From positions 62,001 through 126,000 of the forward strand of contig NZ_JAAQWN010000006.1 of assembly GCF_012985465.1 (NCBI RefSeq): DNA of 64,000 bases, read 5' to 3'. The DNA comes from Pseudomonas sp. WS 5079. Lineage in GTDB: Bacteria; Pseudomonadota; Gammaproteobacteria; Pseudomonadales; Pseudomonadaceae. Of the stretch, positions 23,366 to 32,821 are shown in pieces (position 1 is the stretch's first letter; each line of letters starts with the position of its first letter). Below the pieces are notes generated by a model, which worked only from the letters and a program-made list of their open reading frames with translations, was not told the origin of the DNA and searched no databases. Both the position numbers and the translations under genes were made by a program.

Positions 23366-26250
23366 CTCAACGCACCGGCAACACCTCAAAACGCCCTAGC
23401 TTTGCCGACGTAAAAAGCGTTGCCCTGAAGCACATCGACCGTGTGCTTGCGCACTGGCTGCCCAACGGCAAACGCGTCGATGGTGGCAAGGAATACACAG
23501 CACCAAACCCGACGCGCACGGACAAACGTGCAGGCTCACTCAAGGTCAATTTGAGCAAAGGCACCTGGGCGGATTTTGCCACCGGCGATAAGGGCGGCGA
23601 CCTGATCGACCTGGTGCGCTACATCGACGGCGGCACCGATGTTGAAGCCTGTAAAAAACTGGCAGATCTGCTCAGCGTTTCCGCAGGATCTGCAGCCACC
23701 AAAAGCACACCAGCCAAAAGCGCAACGCCGGAGTGGATCGCGATTCAACCGATCCCGGCCGAGGCCATGAACAAGTGCCCTGCCAAACACCGGCAACACG
23801 GTGTTCCGTCGAAGGTGTGGATTTATCGCGATACCCAGGGCCAGCCGGTCATGGCGCTGTATCGCTTCGACTTGGGCCCAGATGAAGACGGCAAACCGCG
23901 AAAGGTATTTGCACCGTTGACCTGGTGCAAGCGTTCCGACGGGCAAACCACTCAATGGCGCTGGCAAGGCTTGCCTGAACCTCGGCCTCTGCTGCGCCTG
24001 GATGAACTGACACAGCGCGCCAATGCGCCTGTGGTGCTGTGTGAAGGCGAAAAGGCTGCTGATGCCGCCGCTGAACTGATGCCCGACCATGTAGCCACGT
24101 GCTGGCCGAACGGCTCCAACTCTTGGCACAAGGCCGACCTGACGCCACTCAAAGGGCGCACGGTGGTGCTATGGCCGGATAACGATGCCAGCGGGAAGAC
24201 CTGCATGGGCGCCATCGAGCTCAAGTTGATTGAGCTGGGCGTCGCTTCGGTACAACGAATCTCGCTCGACGTGTTCAAGCTCAAGCCCAGCAGCAAAGGC
24301 GGAAAGCCCACGCTCATCAAGGGTGGAAAATGGGCAGACGGCGACGATGCAGCGGATGCGTTAGCCAAAGGCTGGACCGCTGCCCACGTCGCCGAGCTGG
24401 TGCGCAGCGGTGAGTTTTTCGGCGGTGCCGCTGAGCCAACTGAACCTCAAGAACAGAAGGCCAAGGCGCCCGCCAAACGCCCTGCGAAATCGAAAAATGA
24501 CTTATTGCCGGGCGGCTTTCGCCTGACGCCTGAAGGGGTGTTTTATTCCGGCGATGATGGCGAGGCGCGTCCTGTGTGTTCGCCTCTCGAAATCATCGCC
24601 CGCACTCGCGACGACAAAGGCCACAACTGGGGTTTGTTGGTCGAGTTCGACGACCCGGACGGCGCCAAAAAGCGCTGGAATATTCCGGCCCGAACCATGA
24701 CTGGCGACTTCGGCAAGGATGTACTCGGTCCACTGGTAGACATGGGCCTGCGCCTCGCGGGAAGCCGATCTGGACGTAACGCACGCAACGACCTGCAGAG
24801 TTACCTCGGCGGCTTCGATAGCGCCCAGCGCGCACGCTTGGTAACGCGCTTGGGCTGGCACGACAAGGCGTTTCTATTGCCCGAACAACAGATTGGCTCG
24901 CACGCCGAACACCTGCATTTTTATGAGGCCGGTGCGCAGTTGCCCCCGATCAGCGAGGCGGGCTCTCTGGGGCAGTGGCAGCAGCAAATCGGCGCGCTGT
25001 GCGTTGGTAACCATCGCTTGGCGTTTGTCGTCTCTGTGGCCTTTGCAGGACCTCTGCTCAATCTGCTCGGGCATGAGTCGGGCGGCTTCCATCTCTACGG
25101 CGACAGTTCCGGGGGCAAGACTACCCACTTGCAGGTCGCTGCCTCGGTTTATGGCGGACCGCGTCTGGTGCGTTCGTGGCGCTCGACAGATAACGCCTTG
25201 GAGTCCATCGCCGCTGCGCACTCAGACGGCCTCCTGGTGCTGGATGAAATCGGCATGTGCGACCCGCGCATTATCGGCGAGACGGTGTACATGCTCGGCA
25301 ACGGTACTGGTAAGGCACGGGCGAATGATCGAGGACAAGCGGGCCGACAGGTGCAGGAGTGGCGCTTGCTGTTTCTCTCGACGGGCGAGAAAACGTTAGC
25401 GCAGCACATGGCAGACGCCAACAAGGAGCTGAAAGCCGGTATGGAGGTACGCATGCTCGCCGTCCCAGCCGATGCGAGCAAAGGTCTCGGCATGTTCGAT
25501 GTGCTGAACGGTTTTGAAGACGCCGCCGCCCTCTCCGATGCGCTCAAGGCCCGAGTAGCCAAATACTACGGCACGCCCCTCACCGCCTTCCTGCACGCAA
25601 TGTGTGCACCTGGAGAAATGCTCAGGTGGTCGGTGATCGTTCGCCGCACGGTGGAGCAGTTCATCACCCAAAACTTGCCCGCCTCGGCCAGTGGACAAGC
25701 CCAACGTGCCGCCCTTCGCTTCGGTCTGGCCGCAGCGGCGGGAGAGTTGGCCACCGCTTTCGGCGTCACCGGTTGGCCTGATGGTACGGCCACGACTGCT
25801 GCACGGGTTTGCCTGCAAGCATGGCTGGCTGAGCGTGGCGGCGCCGGTAACTTTGAGGGAGATGCAATCTTGGCCCGGCTACGCCAAGTCATCGAGCGAT
25901 TTGGAGAAAGCCGCTTTACCCGATGGGAATCTGCCGCCGCCAAGATCGATGAACACGGCCCACGCACGATTGATCGGTTGGGCTTTCGCAAGACGATGGA
26001 ACACGGCATGGGTGATGCCCTGCACACCACCAACACCTACTACGTGCTGCCGGAGGCATGGCGCTCCGAAATCTTCCGAGGCATGAACCTGAGTGCGGTT
26101 AATAAAGAGCTCCTGCGACGAGGCGTTTTAGAGCCTGGAAAGGATGGCAAAGCTTCGACCGCAGTGCGACTACCTGGGCTGGGCTTGCAGCGTTGCTATG
26201 TGGTTATCGCAGTGCCAGAGCAGGGTAATCACGGCGCCCAGGCGGCGTAA
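23362..26250 (+). CDS. DUF927-type primase/helicase (P4 alpha-like)
   Basis: 962 residues. An N-terminal primase-associated region (about 1-130) is followed by a Toprim-like domain (VVLCEGEKAADAAAEL near 224-240 and VVLWPDNDASG near 268-278), a linker rich in Lys/Pro/Ala (about 350-380), and a DUF927 P-loop helicase domain from about 385. Walker A is GDSSGGKT near residue 580 and Walker B is GLLVLDEIGMCD near 625. It should prime and unwind the excised element, the job of alpha in P4. The iteron-like clusters at both ends are candidate binding sites. Confidence 0.9.
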   Translation: MTQRTGNTSKRPSFADVKSVALKHIDRVLAHWLPNGKRVDGGKEYTAPNPTRTDKRAGSLKVNLSKGTWADFATGDKGGDLIDLVRYIDGGTDVEACKKLADLLSVSAGSAATKSTPAKSATPEWIAIQPIPAEAMNKCPAKHRQHGVPSKVWIYRDTQGQPVMALYRFDLGPDEDGKPRKVFAPLTWCKRSDGQTTQWRWQGLPEPRPLLRLDELTQRANAPVVLCEGEKAADAAAELMPDHVATCWPNGSNSWHKADLTPLKGRTVVLWPDNDASGKTCMGAIELKLIELGVASVQRISLDVFKLKPSSKGGKPTLIKGGKWADGDDAADALAKGWTAAHVAELVRSGEFFGGAAEPTEPQEQKAKAPAKRPAKSKNDLLPGGFRLTPEGVFYSGDDGEARPVCSPLEIIARTRDDKGHNWGLLVEFDDPDGAKKRWNIPARTMTGDFGKDVLGPLVDMGLRLAGSRSGRNARNDLQSYLGGFDSAQRARLVTRLGWHDKAFLLPEQQIGSHAEHLHFYEAGAQLPPISEAGSLGQWQQQIGALCVGNHRLAFVVSVAFAGPLLNLLGHESGGFHLYGDSSGGKTTHLQVAASVYGGPRLVRSWRSTDNALESIAAAHSDGLLVLDEIGMCDPRIIGETVYMLGNGTGKARANDRGQAGRQVQEWRLLFLSTGEKTLAQHMADANKELKAGMEVRMLAVPADASKGLGMFDVLNGFEDAAALSDALKARVAKYYGTPLTAFLHAMCAPGEMLRWSVIVRRTVEQFITQNLPASASGQAQRAALRFGLAAAAGELATAFGVTGWPDGTATTAARVCLQAWLAERGGAGNFEGDAILARLRQVIERFGESRFTRWESAAAKIDEHGPRTIDRLGFRKTMEHGMGDALHTTNTYYVLPEAWRSEIFRGMNLSAVNKELLRRGVLEPGKDGKASTAVRLPGLGLQRCYVVIAVPEQGNHGAQAA

Positions 26251-26340
26251 TAACGGCCACGCCATGAGGAATGCTGGCTCATCTTGGCCTGGCCCGCCAA
26301 CGAAAAAAACCAATCAACCTCTCGCCTTTAGGAACGCAAC

Positions 26341-27198
26341 ATGAACCAGCTAAAACAGCAACAAGTCGCTTTGATTCAAGAACTGGAAACACTCGAAGAA
26401 AGCCTGCCACAACTGGAGGCCGAATGGCGCAATGCACCCAGCGGGTTCAGTGCGAATGGCAACGTAATTGGAAGCCCTGAAAGCCGCGAGTCTATGGAAA
26501 AACTATCAAGCGTCAAAGCCCGCATAGATCTGATTCCCCGTGAGCTGGCATCAATTGATCGCAAGCTTCAACACTTGGAGAGGCTGGAAAAAATTGGTCA
26601 GATCAAAGCTGACGCTATTCAAGCGATGACCGATGCAACCGCTGAAATCGAAGCGCTGGAACGGAAAAAATTGCACCTGAATGAGCGGTTTCAGACAATT
26701 CAATCAGAAGCCAATCAAGCCCTAGAAAAGGCGCAACAAGCCGAGCGCGATGCTGCAACGTCCTACGCAAAATGCCTCGCAAGCGGCGATGCCGAAGGGG
26801 AAAAATCCGCAAGCGGCGAAATGCAAAAGGCCGCTAAGCAACTGGCAACAACGGACGAGCAGGTAAGGAGGCAAGACCTGATCATCGCTGCTCTGCAAGT
26901 CGAGCTTGATGCTCTTGAGGCTCAAATCACGAATGCTCGCCAACGTGGAGATGAGTCCAAGACAGCCGCATTGAGCGCGGCTGGATTTGCATTGGATGAG
27001 GAGTGGAACACGGTGACCGAGCAACTGCTCGCTGTAGGCGCACGGATACTTGCCATCAGCTACCAAAAAGGCGGAATGGGAGATGGATTGTCTGGGCTTG
27101 AGATCCCTCGCTTCGGCCCCTTCCATTCGAGGCTTGAACGTTCCGATTTGGCAGCGGTGGCCCGTAACATCTCTCTGGAAGACCTACTCGCCGCGTGA
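26341..27198 (+). CDS. Coiled-coil protein of unknown function
   Basis: 285 residues with AGGA ahead of the ATG. Residues 1-30 and about 60-215 are long Glu/Gln/Lys/Ala helices typical of coiled coils; the last 70 residues are more globular. No catalytic motif, signal peptide or membrane helix. It is 90 bases after the primase and followed by a perfect palindrome that may end the operon. It could be a structural or partition-like partner; that is a guess. Confidence 0.75.
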   Translation: MNQLKQQQVALIQELETLEESLPQLEAEWRNAPSGFSANGNVIGSPESRESMEKLSSVKARIDLIPRELASIDRKLQHLERLEKIGQIKADAIQAMTDATAEIEALERKKLHLNERFQTIQSEANQALEKAQQAERDAATSYAKCLASGDAEGEKSASGEMQKAAKQLATTDEQVRRQDLIIAALQVELDALEAQITNARQRGDESKTAALSAAGFALDEEWNTVTEQLLAVGARILAISYQKGGMGDGLSGLEIPRFGPFHSRLERSDLAAVARNISLEDLLAA

Positions 27199-27206
27199 TC
27201 CCGAAT

Positions 27207-27226
27207 CAGCCCGCGATCGCGGGCTG
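27207..27226. terminator. Perfect 20-bp palindrome ending the replication operon
   Basis: CAGCCCGCGATCGCGGGCTG, nine bases after the stop codon. It can form a strong hairpin, but the T-tract is poor (CTTCCTATCT), so it may be a terminator or a binding site. It marks the change from GC-rich core to AT-rich cargo. Confidence 0.6.
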
Positions 27227-27370
27227 CTTCCTATCTCAATTGTCAATCACTACTAGGCCGGTGGAGGTAAAACGTTCCACGCGCCCTGGAATTTTTCACA
27301 TGATGGCAAGTATGTGCAGGCTCAAGCAGCATGACAATCCAAGGCATTCGAAGACGGCCATGTTCAATAA

Positions 27371-28261
27371 TCAGGTCGGAAGATGATCTGTTATGATTCC
27401 GACGACAAGCTTTGATTTAGTGGACCTCAAGATACTTTCATGGTGAGTATTAGGGCGGGCATGAAAATGAATACGTCCTTTGTTGTAAGTAACTTTCGTA
27501 TGCCACTCACAAGTAAGAGAAACACCATTTATATCAATATTTCTTTTACCCATAGCTTGCACATTTGCGTGAGTATTGGGACTCTCCGGAGATATTTCAA
27601 CACCTCTACTGGCAGCAAGTTGAATCACCTGCGCTGGAAGATCATTTTTGAAATCATCAACAGCACAATCATTTAAATAAGCCAGCTGATGAATAATTAA
27701 ACCCCCACATTCTCTATAGGAGACATCCATCTTTCTTACATCACTAATCCCAGCATGAAAATATATATCCGGAAACATAAGATCACTTAACTGAGCTAGC
27801 AAATCAACTTTAAAGCCGTCTCTTACAAAAAGTTTTCGCAGAGCGGCCATCAAGCTTGCCTGATCATTGACCATGCACATGGCATCATCATCCCACCACT
27901 CCTCTGCCGAGTAGTCTGTACCAGAAAGACAACCGCCTTTACCTTTTCTTGCTAACTCTATAATTCCAGACTCTAGTGGACGATCATTTTCTAGATCAGT
28001 GCTTTGCCCTTTCTGAGCGGCCACATCAAACAATAATATAGCATCACGATACTCGCCATCTCCATAACAAGAATATAAGAGTTCAGCAAAACTCTTATCC
28101 TTGATAGGCAACGAATGAAGTTCGTAAGGACAATACAAACTCAAGCATGGATTAGACGAAACCTCATCCATAGTTTGAGCTATTTTTTCAAATTCGGCAA
28201 TTTTTCGGGGCAGATTCTCGAGACACGCAGCGATGTGAAGTTCGTCCATGAAAAAGTGCAT
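27371..28261 (-). CDS. Unknown third protein of the DUF262-ATPase operon
   Basis: 296 residues. The start codon shares one base with the ATPase stop (TAATG), so it is translationally coupled. The N-terminal half is acidic and helical. The last 45 residues contain EWHTKVTYNKGRIHFHARPN, then KLVVGIITDHLPT, a His-rich pattern (two His around Arg-Ile-His-Phe, then a hydrophobic strand ending in HLPT) that could be a compact nuclease or toxin fold. I do not recognise the family with confidence. As the last gene next to a sensor-like ATPase it is the likely effector or its partner, by inference only. AT-rich codon use unlike the chromosome. Confidence 0.8.
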   Translation of the reverse strand: MHFFMDELHIAACLENLPRKIAEFEKIAQTMDEVSSNPCLSLYCPYELHSLPIKDKSFAELLYSCYGDGEYRDAILLFDVAAQKGQSTDLENDRPLESGIIELARKGKGGCLSGTDYSAEEWWDDDAMCMVNDQASLMAALRKLFVRDGFKVDLLAQLSDLMFPDIYFHAGISDVRKMDVSYRECGGLIIHQLAYLNDCAVDDFKNDLPAQVIQLAASRGVEISPESPNTHANVQAMGKRNIDINGVSLTCEWHTKVTYNKGRIHFHARPNTHHESILRSTKSKLVVGIITDHLPT

Positions 28262-29334
28262 TAAGCTCTCCCTGAGGCTAGAACTCTTAGATTTTTAGAA
28301 TGCTGATCAAAGAAACCCTCTGGCCAACGATCAAGCTTACCATCAGGTTTTAGTGCCACCTGCTCAGCGACTGTAGCCTCATTTATTTTCTTAGTGAAAA
28401 AATAGATCTTAATCTTCTCGGCTATTATATTTTCATTGGCCTTCACGGCCAGCCTAATTCCATCAAGCAAATGATCACTATGGGTTTCAATAATTACTTG
28501 AACACCTGCGAAAGCCGCCATCGCAGCCAGGATCCCCAGTCCCGTCTGACCACGTGGATGCAAATGAGCCTCAGGATTTTCGAGAATCAAACAAGCCCCA
28601 GAATCCGCTATACGTTGAAACCAGCGCACAACTCTAGGGTCAGAATCATCGACCATTTTAGCCGGCATGGTTAACAGGCCTAAAACTATAGGCAAAGCGT
28701 AACTTATCCCATAACCGGAGTTTGTTGGTCGAACGCCATCAATTGATAAATGTGACAAGTCAAATTTTTCTTGGACGCCGTAATCAAGCTTAACACCAGG
28801 TGCTATGTCGCTCATCCACCAATTCAATTGGGCTTTCAGCGTATTTCCTTGCGCATCTGGATGCCTTAGCTCCTCTGGAATGATACAACCTTCCATAAGC
28901 GTCGCAAAGTGCGCGGAATATTCTCCGTTCTGTCCGATTGCGAGGGAAGCAATGTCATCTCCCAACGTAGGCAAACCGACGCGGGGGCCGAACCTATCTG
29001 CAGATATAAATTGGGTTAAAGGAATTCTATCTTTCCCAATAAGTTTGGAGGAGTTCTTTGAAATCGAAAGCAATATCTGGTGATCATCATCACTTAAAAT
29101 ACCAATTTCAATTTCATCACTAACTCCAGCTTGGCGTGAGCGAAGCTCTGCATATCCTCCTAGCCCACTTATGTAAGGGGCCCCAGTATCATGCTCAGAC
29201 AGGCACATTCTTAGCGCCTGTATAGCTGTGCTTTTACCTGTATTATTCAACCCAGTTAGAACTGTAAGATTACCAAGCTCAAGCACTTGAGACTCAAATG
29301 ACTTAAAATTTTTAACTGCCAAATAACTAAGCAT
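28261..29334 (-). CDS. ABC/SMC-like ATPase with DUF3696-type C-terminus
   Basis: 357 residues, AAAGGAG 7 bases ahead of ATG. Walker A GLNNTGKST at 28-36, preceded by the family's LAVKNFKSFES opening; Walker B LILENPEAHLHPRGQ near 250 and a switch histidine in IETHSDHL. The C-terminus has the DUF3696 signature DGKLDRWPEGFFDQ. Such OLD/RecF-like ATPases are sensor or motor parts in several anti-phage systems (Septu, PARIS, Gabija families). No TOPRIM nuclease domain follows, so any cutting must come from a partner. Overlaps the DUF262 gene by 8 bases. Confidence 0.9.
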   Translation of the reverse strand: MLSYLAVKNFKSFESQVLELGNLTVLTGLNNTGKSTAIQALRMCLSEHDTGAPYISGLGGYAELRSRQAGVSDEIEIGILSDDDHQILLSISKNSSKLIGKDRIPLTQFISADRFGPRVGLPTLGDDIASLAIGQNGEYSAHFATLMEGCIIPEELRHPDAQGNTLKAQLNWWMSDIAPGVKLDYGVQEKFDLSHLSIDGVRPTNSGYGISYALPIVLGLLTMPAKMVDDSDPRVVRWFQRIADSGACLILENPEAHLHPRGQTGLGILAAMAAFAGVQVIIETHSDHLLDGIRLAVKANENIIAEKIKIYFFTKKINEATVAEQVALKPDGKLDRWPEGFFDQHSKNLRVLASGRA

Positions 29335-30505
29335 TCTGATACTCCTTTAGCAACTTTATTATTGTCGAATACCTATCACGCACTCCCGAGGACTCGCTAC
29401 CGTACTTACCTATCGCATCAGAAAATACGTCATCCTGTAGTATCTCATAATAAGAACTTAAAAAAGATGCCTTGTTCGCAAAGATATTTTCATATGTAGC
29501 ACTCGTAAGCCTAGCAAATAAAACAGTCCACATTTCAAAAAGCGACTTATTTATCGGCGTTTTCCTTCCGCTACCACTAGACCTCCTAAACACATGCTCT
29601 CCAAAAATCGAATGACTTCTAACGAGCGCCTTTTCAAACGATTCAATCAGAGCAATCCTACTATAAGGAGCTCTAAGAGGAACGACATATTCTTTATTAA
29701 TGTGCCTCATGGTATCGGACAAAAACTCATCCATATCACCACCAAAATCAGTTCTCCTCCTTAAATGGAACGATATAAATCGCAAAGCGAGTTCTCGACC
29801 AGCCATACGATCATCTTTCACATTTTTTCCTACAACTCTTAAGTAGGTATCATTATTAACTAATTCCTTAAGGAGCTTTGAAGCTTCACCTTGATACAAA
29901 GCATGCCGAATTTCTTGAGTCGAAAGCCTCATACCTCCAGTGTTGATACGCTTAAATATATTTCTCTTAACCTTTTCAGGAGTATCCGGATTAATAATAG
30001 TAAATGAAAGCTCTGCTTCCATAATGTTATTAATAACCCGAGCCGCTTTTAACTTATTTTCAATTGTGTAAAAGTCCTTACCATCGAATGACCCGCCCCA
30101 AAACTCCAAACCTTTCAGTTTAAAACCCTTGCCATCATCATCCTCGCCCAGAATAAAATCTTTTATTGTAGTAAGTCGCTGGAGACCATCGACTACTTCC
30201 CATCGTCCGTCTTTATCTTCGGACACATAAAACATAGGAAGAGGGATGCGCAACATCATGGACTCGATAAGCAAGCTTTTACGCTTCACATCCCAAACAA
30301 AGTTCCTCTGAAAATCAGGAGCCAACTTAATTGTATTATTGCGAATTCTTCTAAGAACTGTATCTAACGCAATAATCTTAGAAGATAGGGATATTGAGGC
30401 CGGATCAAAGGGTTCTCCGGTTTGAAATTGACTTTCCTCGGACTCGCTTTCTACTCCCGACCCAACGCCTTCCTCTGCAAGATCTTCTTGATAGTTTACA
30501 GCCAT
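29327..30505 (-). CDS. DUF262 (GmrS/ParB-like) domain protein
   Basis: 392 residues from ATG 30505 with AAGGAG 7 bases upstream; a TTG one codon earlier is less likely. After an acidic N-terminal tail (about 1-35, many Glu/Ser), the DUF262 domain shows LAPDFQRNFVWDVKRKSLLIESMM and the nucleotide-binding DGLQRLTTI motif (about 105-115). DUF262 domains in GmrSD and BrxU hydrolyse NTP to direct DNA cleavage. No HNH motif of the DUF1524 type is visible at the C-terminus, so this resembles the sensing half without its usual nuclease half. First gene of a three-gene coupled operon. Confidence 0.9.
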   Translation of the reverse strand: MAVNYQEDLAEEGVGSGVESESEESQFQTGEPFDPASISLSSKIIALDTVLRRIRNNTIKLAPDFQRNFVWDVKRKSLLIESMMLRIPLPMFYVSEDKDGRWEVVDGLQRLTTIKDFILGEDDDGKGFKLKGLEFWGGSFDGKDFYTIENKLKAARVINNIMEAELSFTIINPDTPEKVKRNIFKRINTGGMRLSTQEIRHALYQGEASKLLKELVNNDTYLRVVGKNVKDDRMAGRELALRFISFHLRRRTDFGGDMDEFLSDTMRHINKEYVVPLRAPYSRIALIESFEKALVRSHSIFGEHVFRRSSGSGRKTPINKSLFEMWTVLFARLTSATYENIFANKASFLSSYYEILQDDVFSDAIGKYGSESSGVRDRYSTIIKLLKEYQNA

Positions 30506-30897
30506 CAATAAACTCCTTGAGTTTTGTATAGTAATCCCACCCGAGACTTTATAAAAAATTTTATTGAGCGCACACGCATGGAACCTGTGACCAAAAAATT
30601 CCTGCTGGGCTCTCGCGAGGCGACTATTAGATTTTTCTGGAAAATAGCATCCTATGGAATTTCTACAAGTCTGAGTAGGTATATTTCTCGCAATGCGAAA
30701 AAGAAGAGCCCTTGGAAAGCCTACGAGCGTCTACGTATCTGTTCAACCCAAAAAAATCTTGACCATGCACTACCCAAAGTGCTTGGTACAGAGTACACGT
30801 TCGAGGAATACAGCTTGCGCGGGGGCGCTGGCATAACGATGGGAAATACGGCATCACTCCAGCGGAGTCATAGAAGATATGAGCTTTTTGAGGGATT

Positions 30898-31187
30898 ATG
30901 GAAGCAACGTTAGCTGACAACGATAGAGATGGCTGGGAGTTGGACGACGCCGAAGCCATCCACAATGAAAACCCTGCAAGCTTCTGGCTTCCTCCGAGTG
31001 ATGCTAGAAATAGCCTTCAAGCACAACAGCTTGTTAAGTTGATTTTTAGAATCATACTACTTTCAAGATGAATTTGGCCTGCGCCCAAACAGCAAAGCCG
31101 AATTTGATAAGGCCGTACAAGACGCCAAGTCAATGGAAGCAATGATGAAAAGGGTTCTAGGCACGCGGTATCGCGACGAAGAGTGAG
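30898..31187 (+). pseudogene. Broken DUF2314/DUF2185-like gene remnant
   Basis: ATG 30898 opens 57 codons containing DGWELDDAEAIHNENPASFW and SLQAQQLVKLIFRI, a pattern I associate with DUF2314/DUF2185-type proteins, and stops at 31069-31071. A second frame right after it reads YYFQDEFGLRPNSKAEFDKA to KRVLGTRYRDEE and stops at 31185-31187. The two pieces look like parts of one protein separated by a frameshift or deletion. No function is expected. Confidence 0.55.
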
Positions 31188-31584
31188 AGGCCGCTCTAGT
31201 CTTACCCTAGCAAGCCCTTTAGGCCGTTCGAATGCTCAATGAAAAAAGATTCCGCCCCCTTTTCGGTCCTGTTTTTCTGATTCTTCAGCCCATTCGCTCT
31301 TGACCGATTACTACCTTTTGCAAGAGGGCGCTATCGACCATTAGCAGCCACTCCAAGCAGCTGCAAACGGAATTCACGGTGAATTTTAAGTTTCGAAACC
31401 TACCAAAAGCAGTCTGTCATCCTCACTCTATAGCGAAAACTAGACGAAGTAGTGGCTTTAGGCTAGTCTTTGAATTTGCATTGTTTTGCAAGGGTGAACT
31501 TTAGTTGGGCTTTATACCTAGTCTACTAACCGCCGTGAATGCCCGAATGGACCTAATACACTACAAATAAAAAGATCACAAAAA
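31188..31584. other. AT-rich intergenic stretch, no gene seen
   Basis: About 400 bases between the DUF2314-like remnant and the next gene. No convincing open frame, tRNA or repeat. The promoter of the 31585 gene must lie here; no -10/-35 pair stands out. Confidence 0.6.
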
Positions 31585-32583
31585 ATGATAGAAGTTAAAG
31601 ATGTATCTTATGGAAATACCAGTTCTTCACAGGTACTTTATTTCACGGGAGGGTTAGCAGTATTTCAACTCCCTGATGGAGAGTACGCATTGGGACCAGT
31701 ACCTACGGCCAATGCTTTACCCTTCTATACGTTTAAAACCCTTGAAGAGCTCACAAACGTGGCGAAGCTAGCCGGAGCCCTTCGAGTTGGCACCAATGAA
31801 ACTATTCAGATGCAATCCACGGAGGTAGCCTTTTGGCGGCCAGATAGTACATCATCGAAAAATGGCCTCAATAGCGCAGCGGATAGGTGGAGTGGTATCT
31901 CATACAGCGCGTACCTCAAAAATGATGAAAGCTACCAAACCATCGGACGGTATATTAGTGTTTCTATGCAAGCAACTGGAATCAGGCTGCGGGATATAGC
32001 TTTACTTCATCACGACCAACTGATAATGGCTCTTGAACAGCCATCTCAGGTGGGCATGGGTTTTTCAAACATACAAATGCTAGATCTTTATTTAGCATTC
32101 CACTCGCTTGCAACTGAGCTCTGTTCAGCCCGAGATTATCTTGCTAGGTTGGCCGCAATGCACATTCGGGCGAAAGATTCAGTAGATAATATGCCTCGTC
32201 TAGAGGACTGGCTAAAAAAACCAGCCCACAAAGACCACATTAAGGAACCGTTGGTTCAGCTTATGATGAACGCTTGGGGGTCTAACGAATCACCTGGTTT
32301 TCTACGTACACTAGGTGACTTACGAAACAAAATGGTCCACCGCCAACCGATGTCTGCGAACCCTGAATCAGCAATGCTTAAAACTATGGAAACGGCAACT
32401 GATTTTGGCCCAATATTAACTATTAGATTGGCTCCTAAACGGTCTGAGGAGCCAGATATTAACACTACCCAAGACCCCTTTGAGGCAATACTCCAGTTGT
32501 CCCAGCAAATGGAGAAACTTTCGACGCAGGCTGCAGATCTCGCAAAATACGAGCCCGAAATAATATCCTTTATGGCTAAGTAA
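31585..32583 (+). CDS. Unknown protein with HEPN-type RNxxxH motif (1 of 3)
   Basis: 332 residues. The N-terminal half (about 1-150) is mixed alpha/beta with no known motif. The C-terminal half is helical and contains LGDLRNKMVHRQP; R247-N248-x3-H252 fits the R-x4-6-H active-site signature of HEPN ribonucleases. The last 40 residues form a polar helix. There is no good Shine-Dalgarno before ATG. HEPN domains often act as RNA-cutting toxins or defence effectors; here the activity is inferred from one motif. AT-rich relative to the chromosome. Confidence 0.75.
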   Translation: MIEVKDVSYGNTSSSQVLYFTGGLAVFQLPDGEYALGPVPTANALPFYTFKTLEELTNVAKLAGALRVGTNETIQMQSTEVAFWRPDSTSSKNGLNSAADRWSGISYSAYLKNDESYQTIGRYISVSMQATGIRLRDIALLHHDQLIMALEQPSQVGMGFSNIQMLDLYLAFHSLATELCSARDYLARLAAMHIRAKDSVDNMPRLEDWLKKPAHKDHIKEPLVQLMMNAWGSNESPGFLRTLGDLRNKMVHRQPMSANPESAMLKTMETATDFGPILTIRLAPKRSEEPDINTTQDPFEAILQLSQQMEKLSTQAADLAKYEPEIISFMAK

Positions 32584-32672
32584 AAATTTAAAGCGAGAGC
32601 TCTAAAAATCAGCAGACACAGGAATATCTAGAGATTACATTGGGGCATTATGAGCCTTTCGTAGCCCCAGAG

Positions 32673-32723
32673 CAGGAGCAACCGCACTTTGATGGAGGGA
32701 ACTACTGTGAACAGTTGCTCCTG
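32673..32723. repeat. 10-bp inverted repeat between convergent cargo genes
   Basis: CAGGAGCAAC at 32673-32682 and GTTGCTCCTG at 32714-32723, a perfect match with a 31-nt spacer. It lies between two convergent genes and could fold as a shared terminator-like hairpin, although there is no T-tract. Confidence 0.55.
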
Positions 32724-32821
32724 ATCCGAAGCTCTCCTTCAAACATGCTGAAAACCTAAATGCTACCCCATTTGACTTGTGACTGGCTTAAATAAAATGC
32801 TATGCAATGTAGGTTTCCCAT

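Noticed and set aside
30524..30913. A 129-codon plus-strand frame upstream of the DUF262 gene.
   Set aside because: It begins in the divergent promoter region, has irregular composition, no ribosome site and no recognisable motif, and overlaps the better-supported DUF2314-like remnant at its end.
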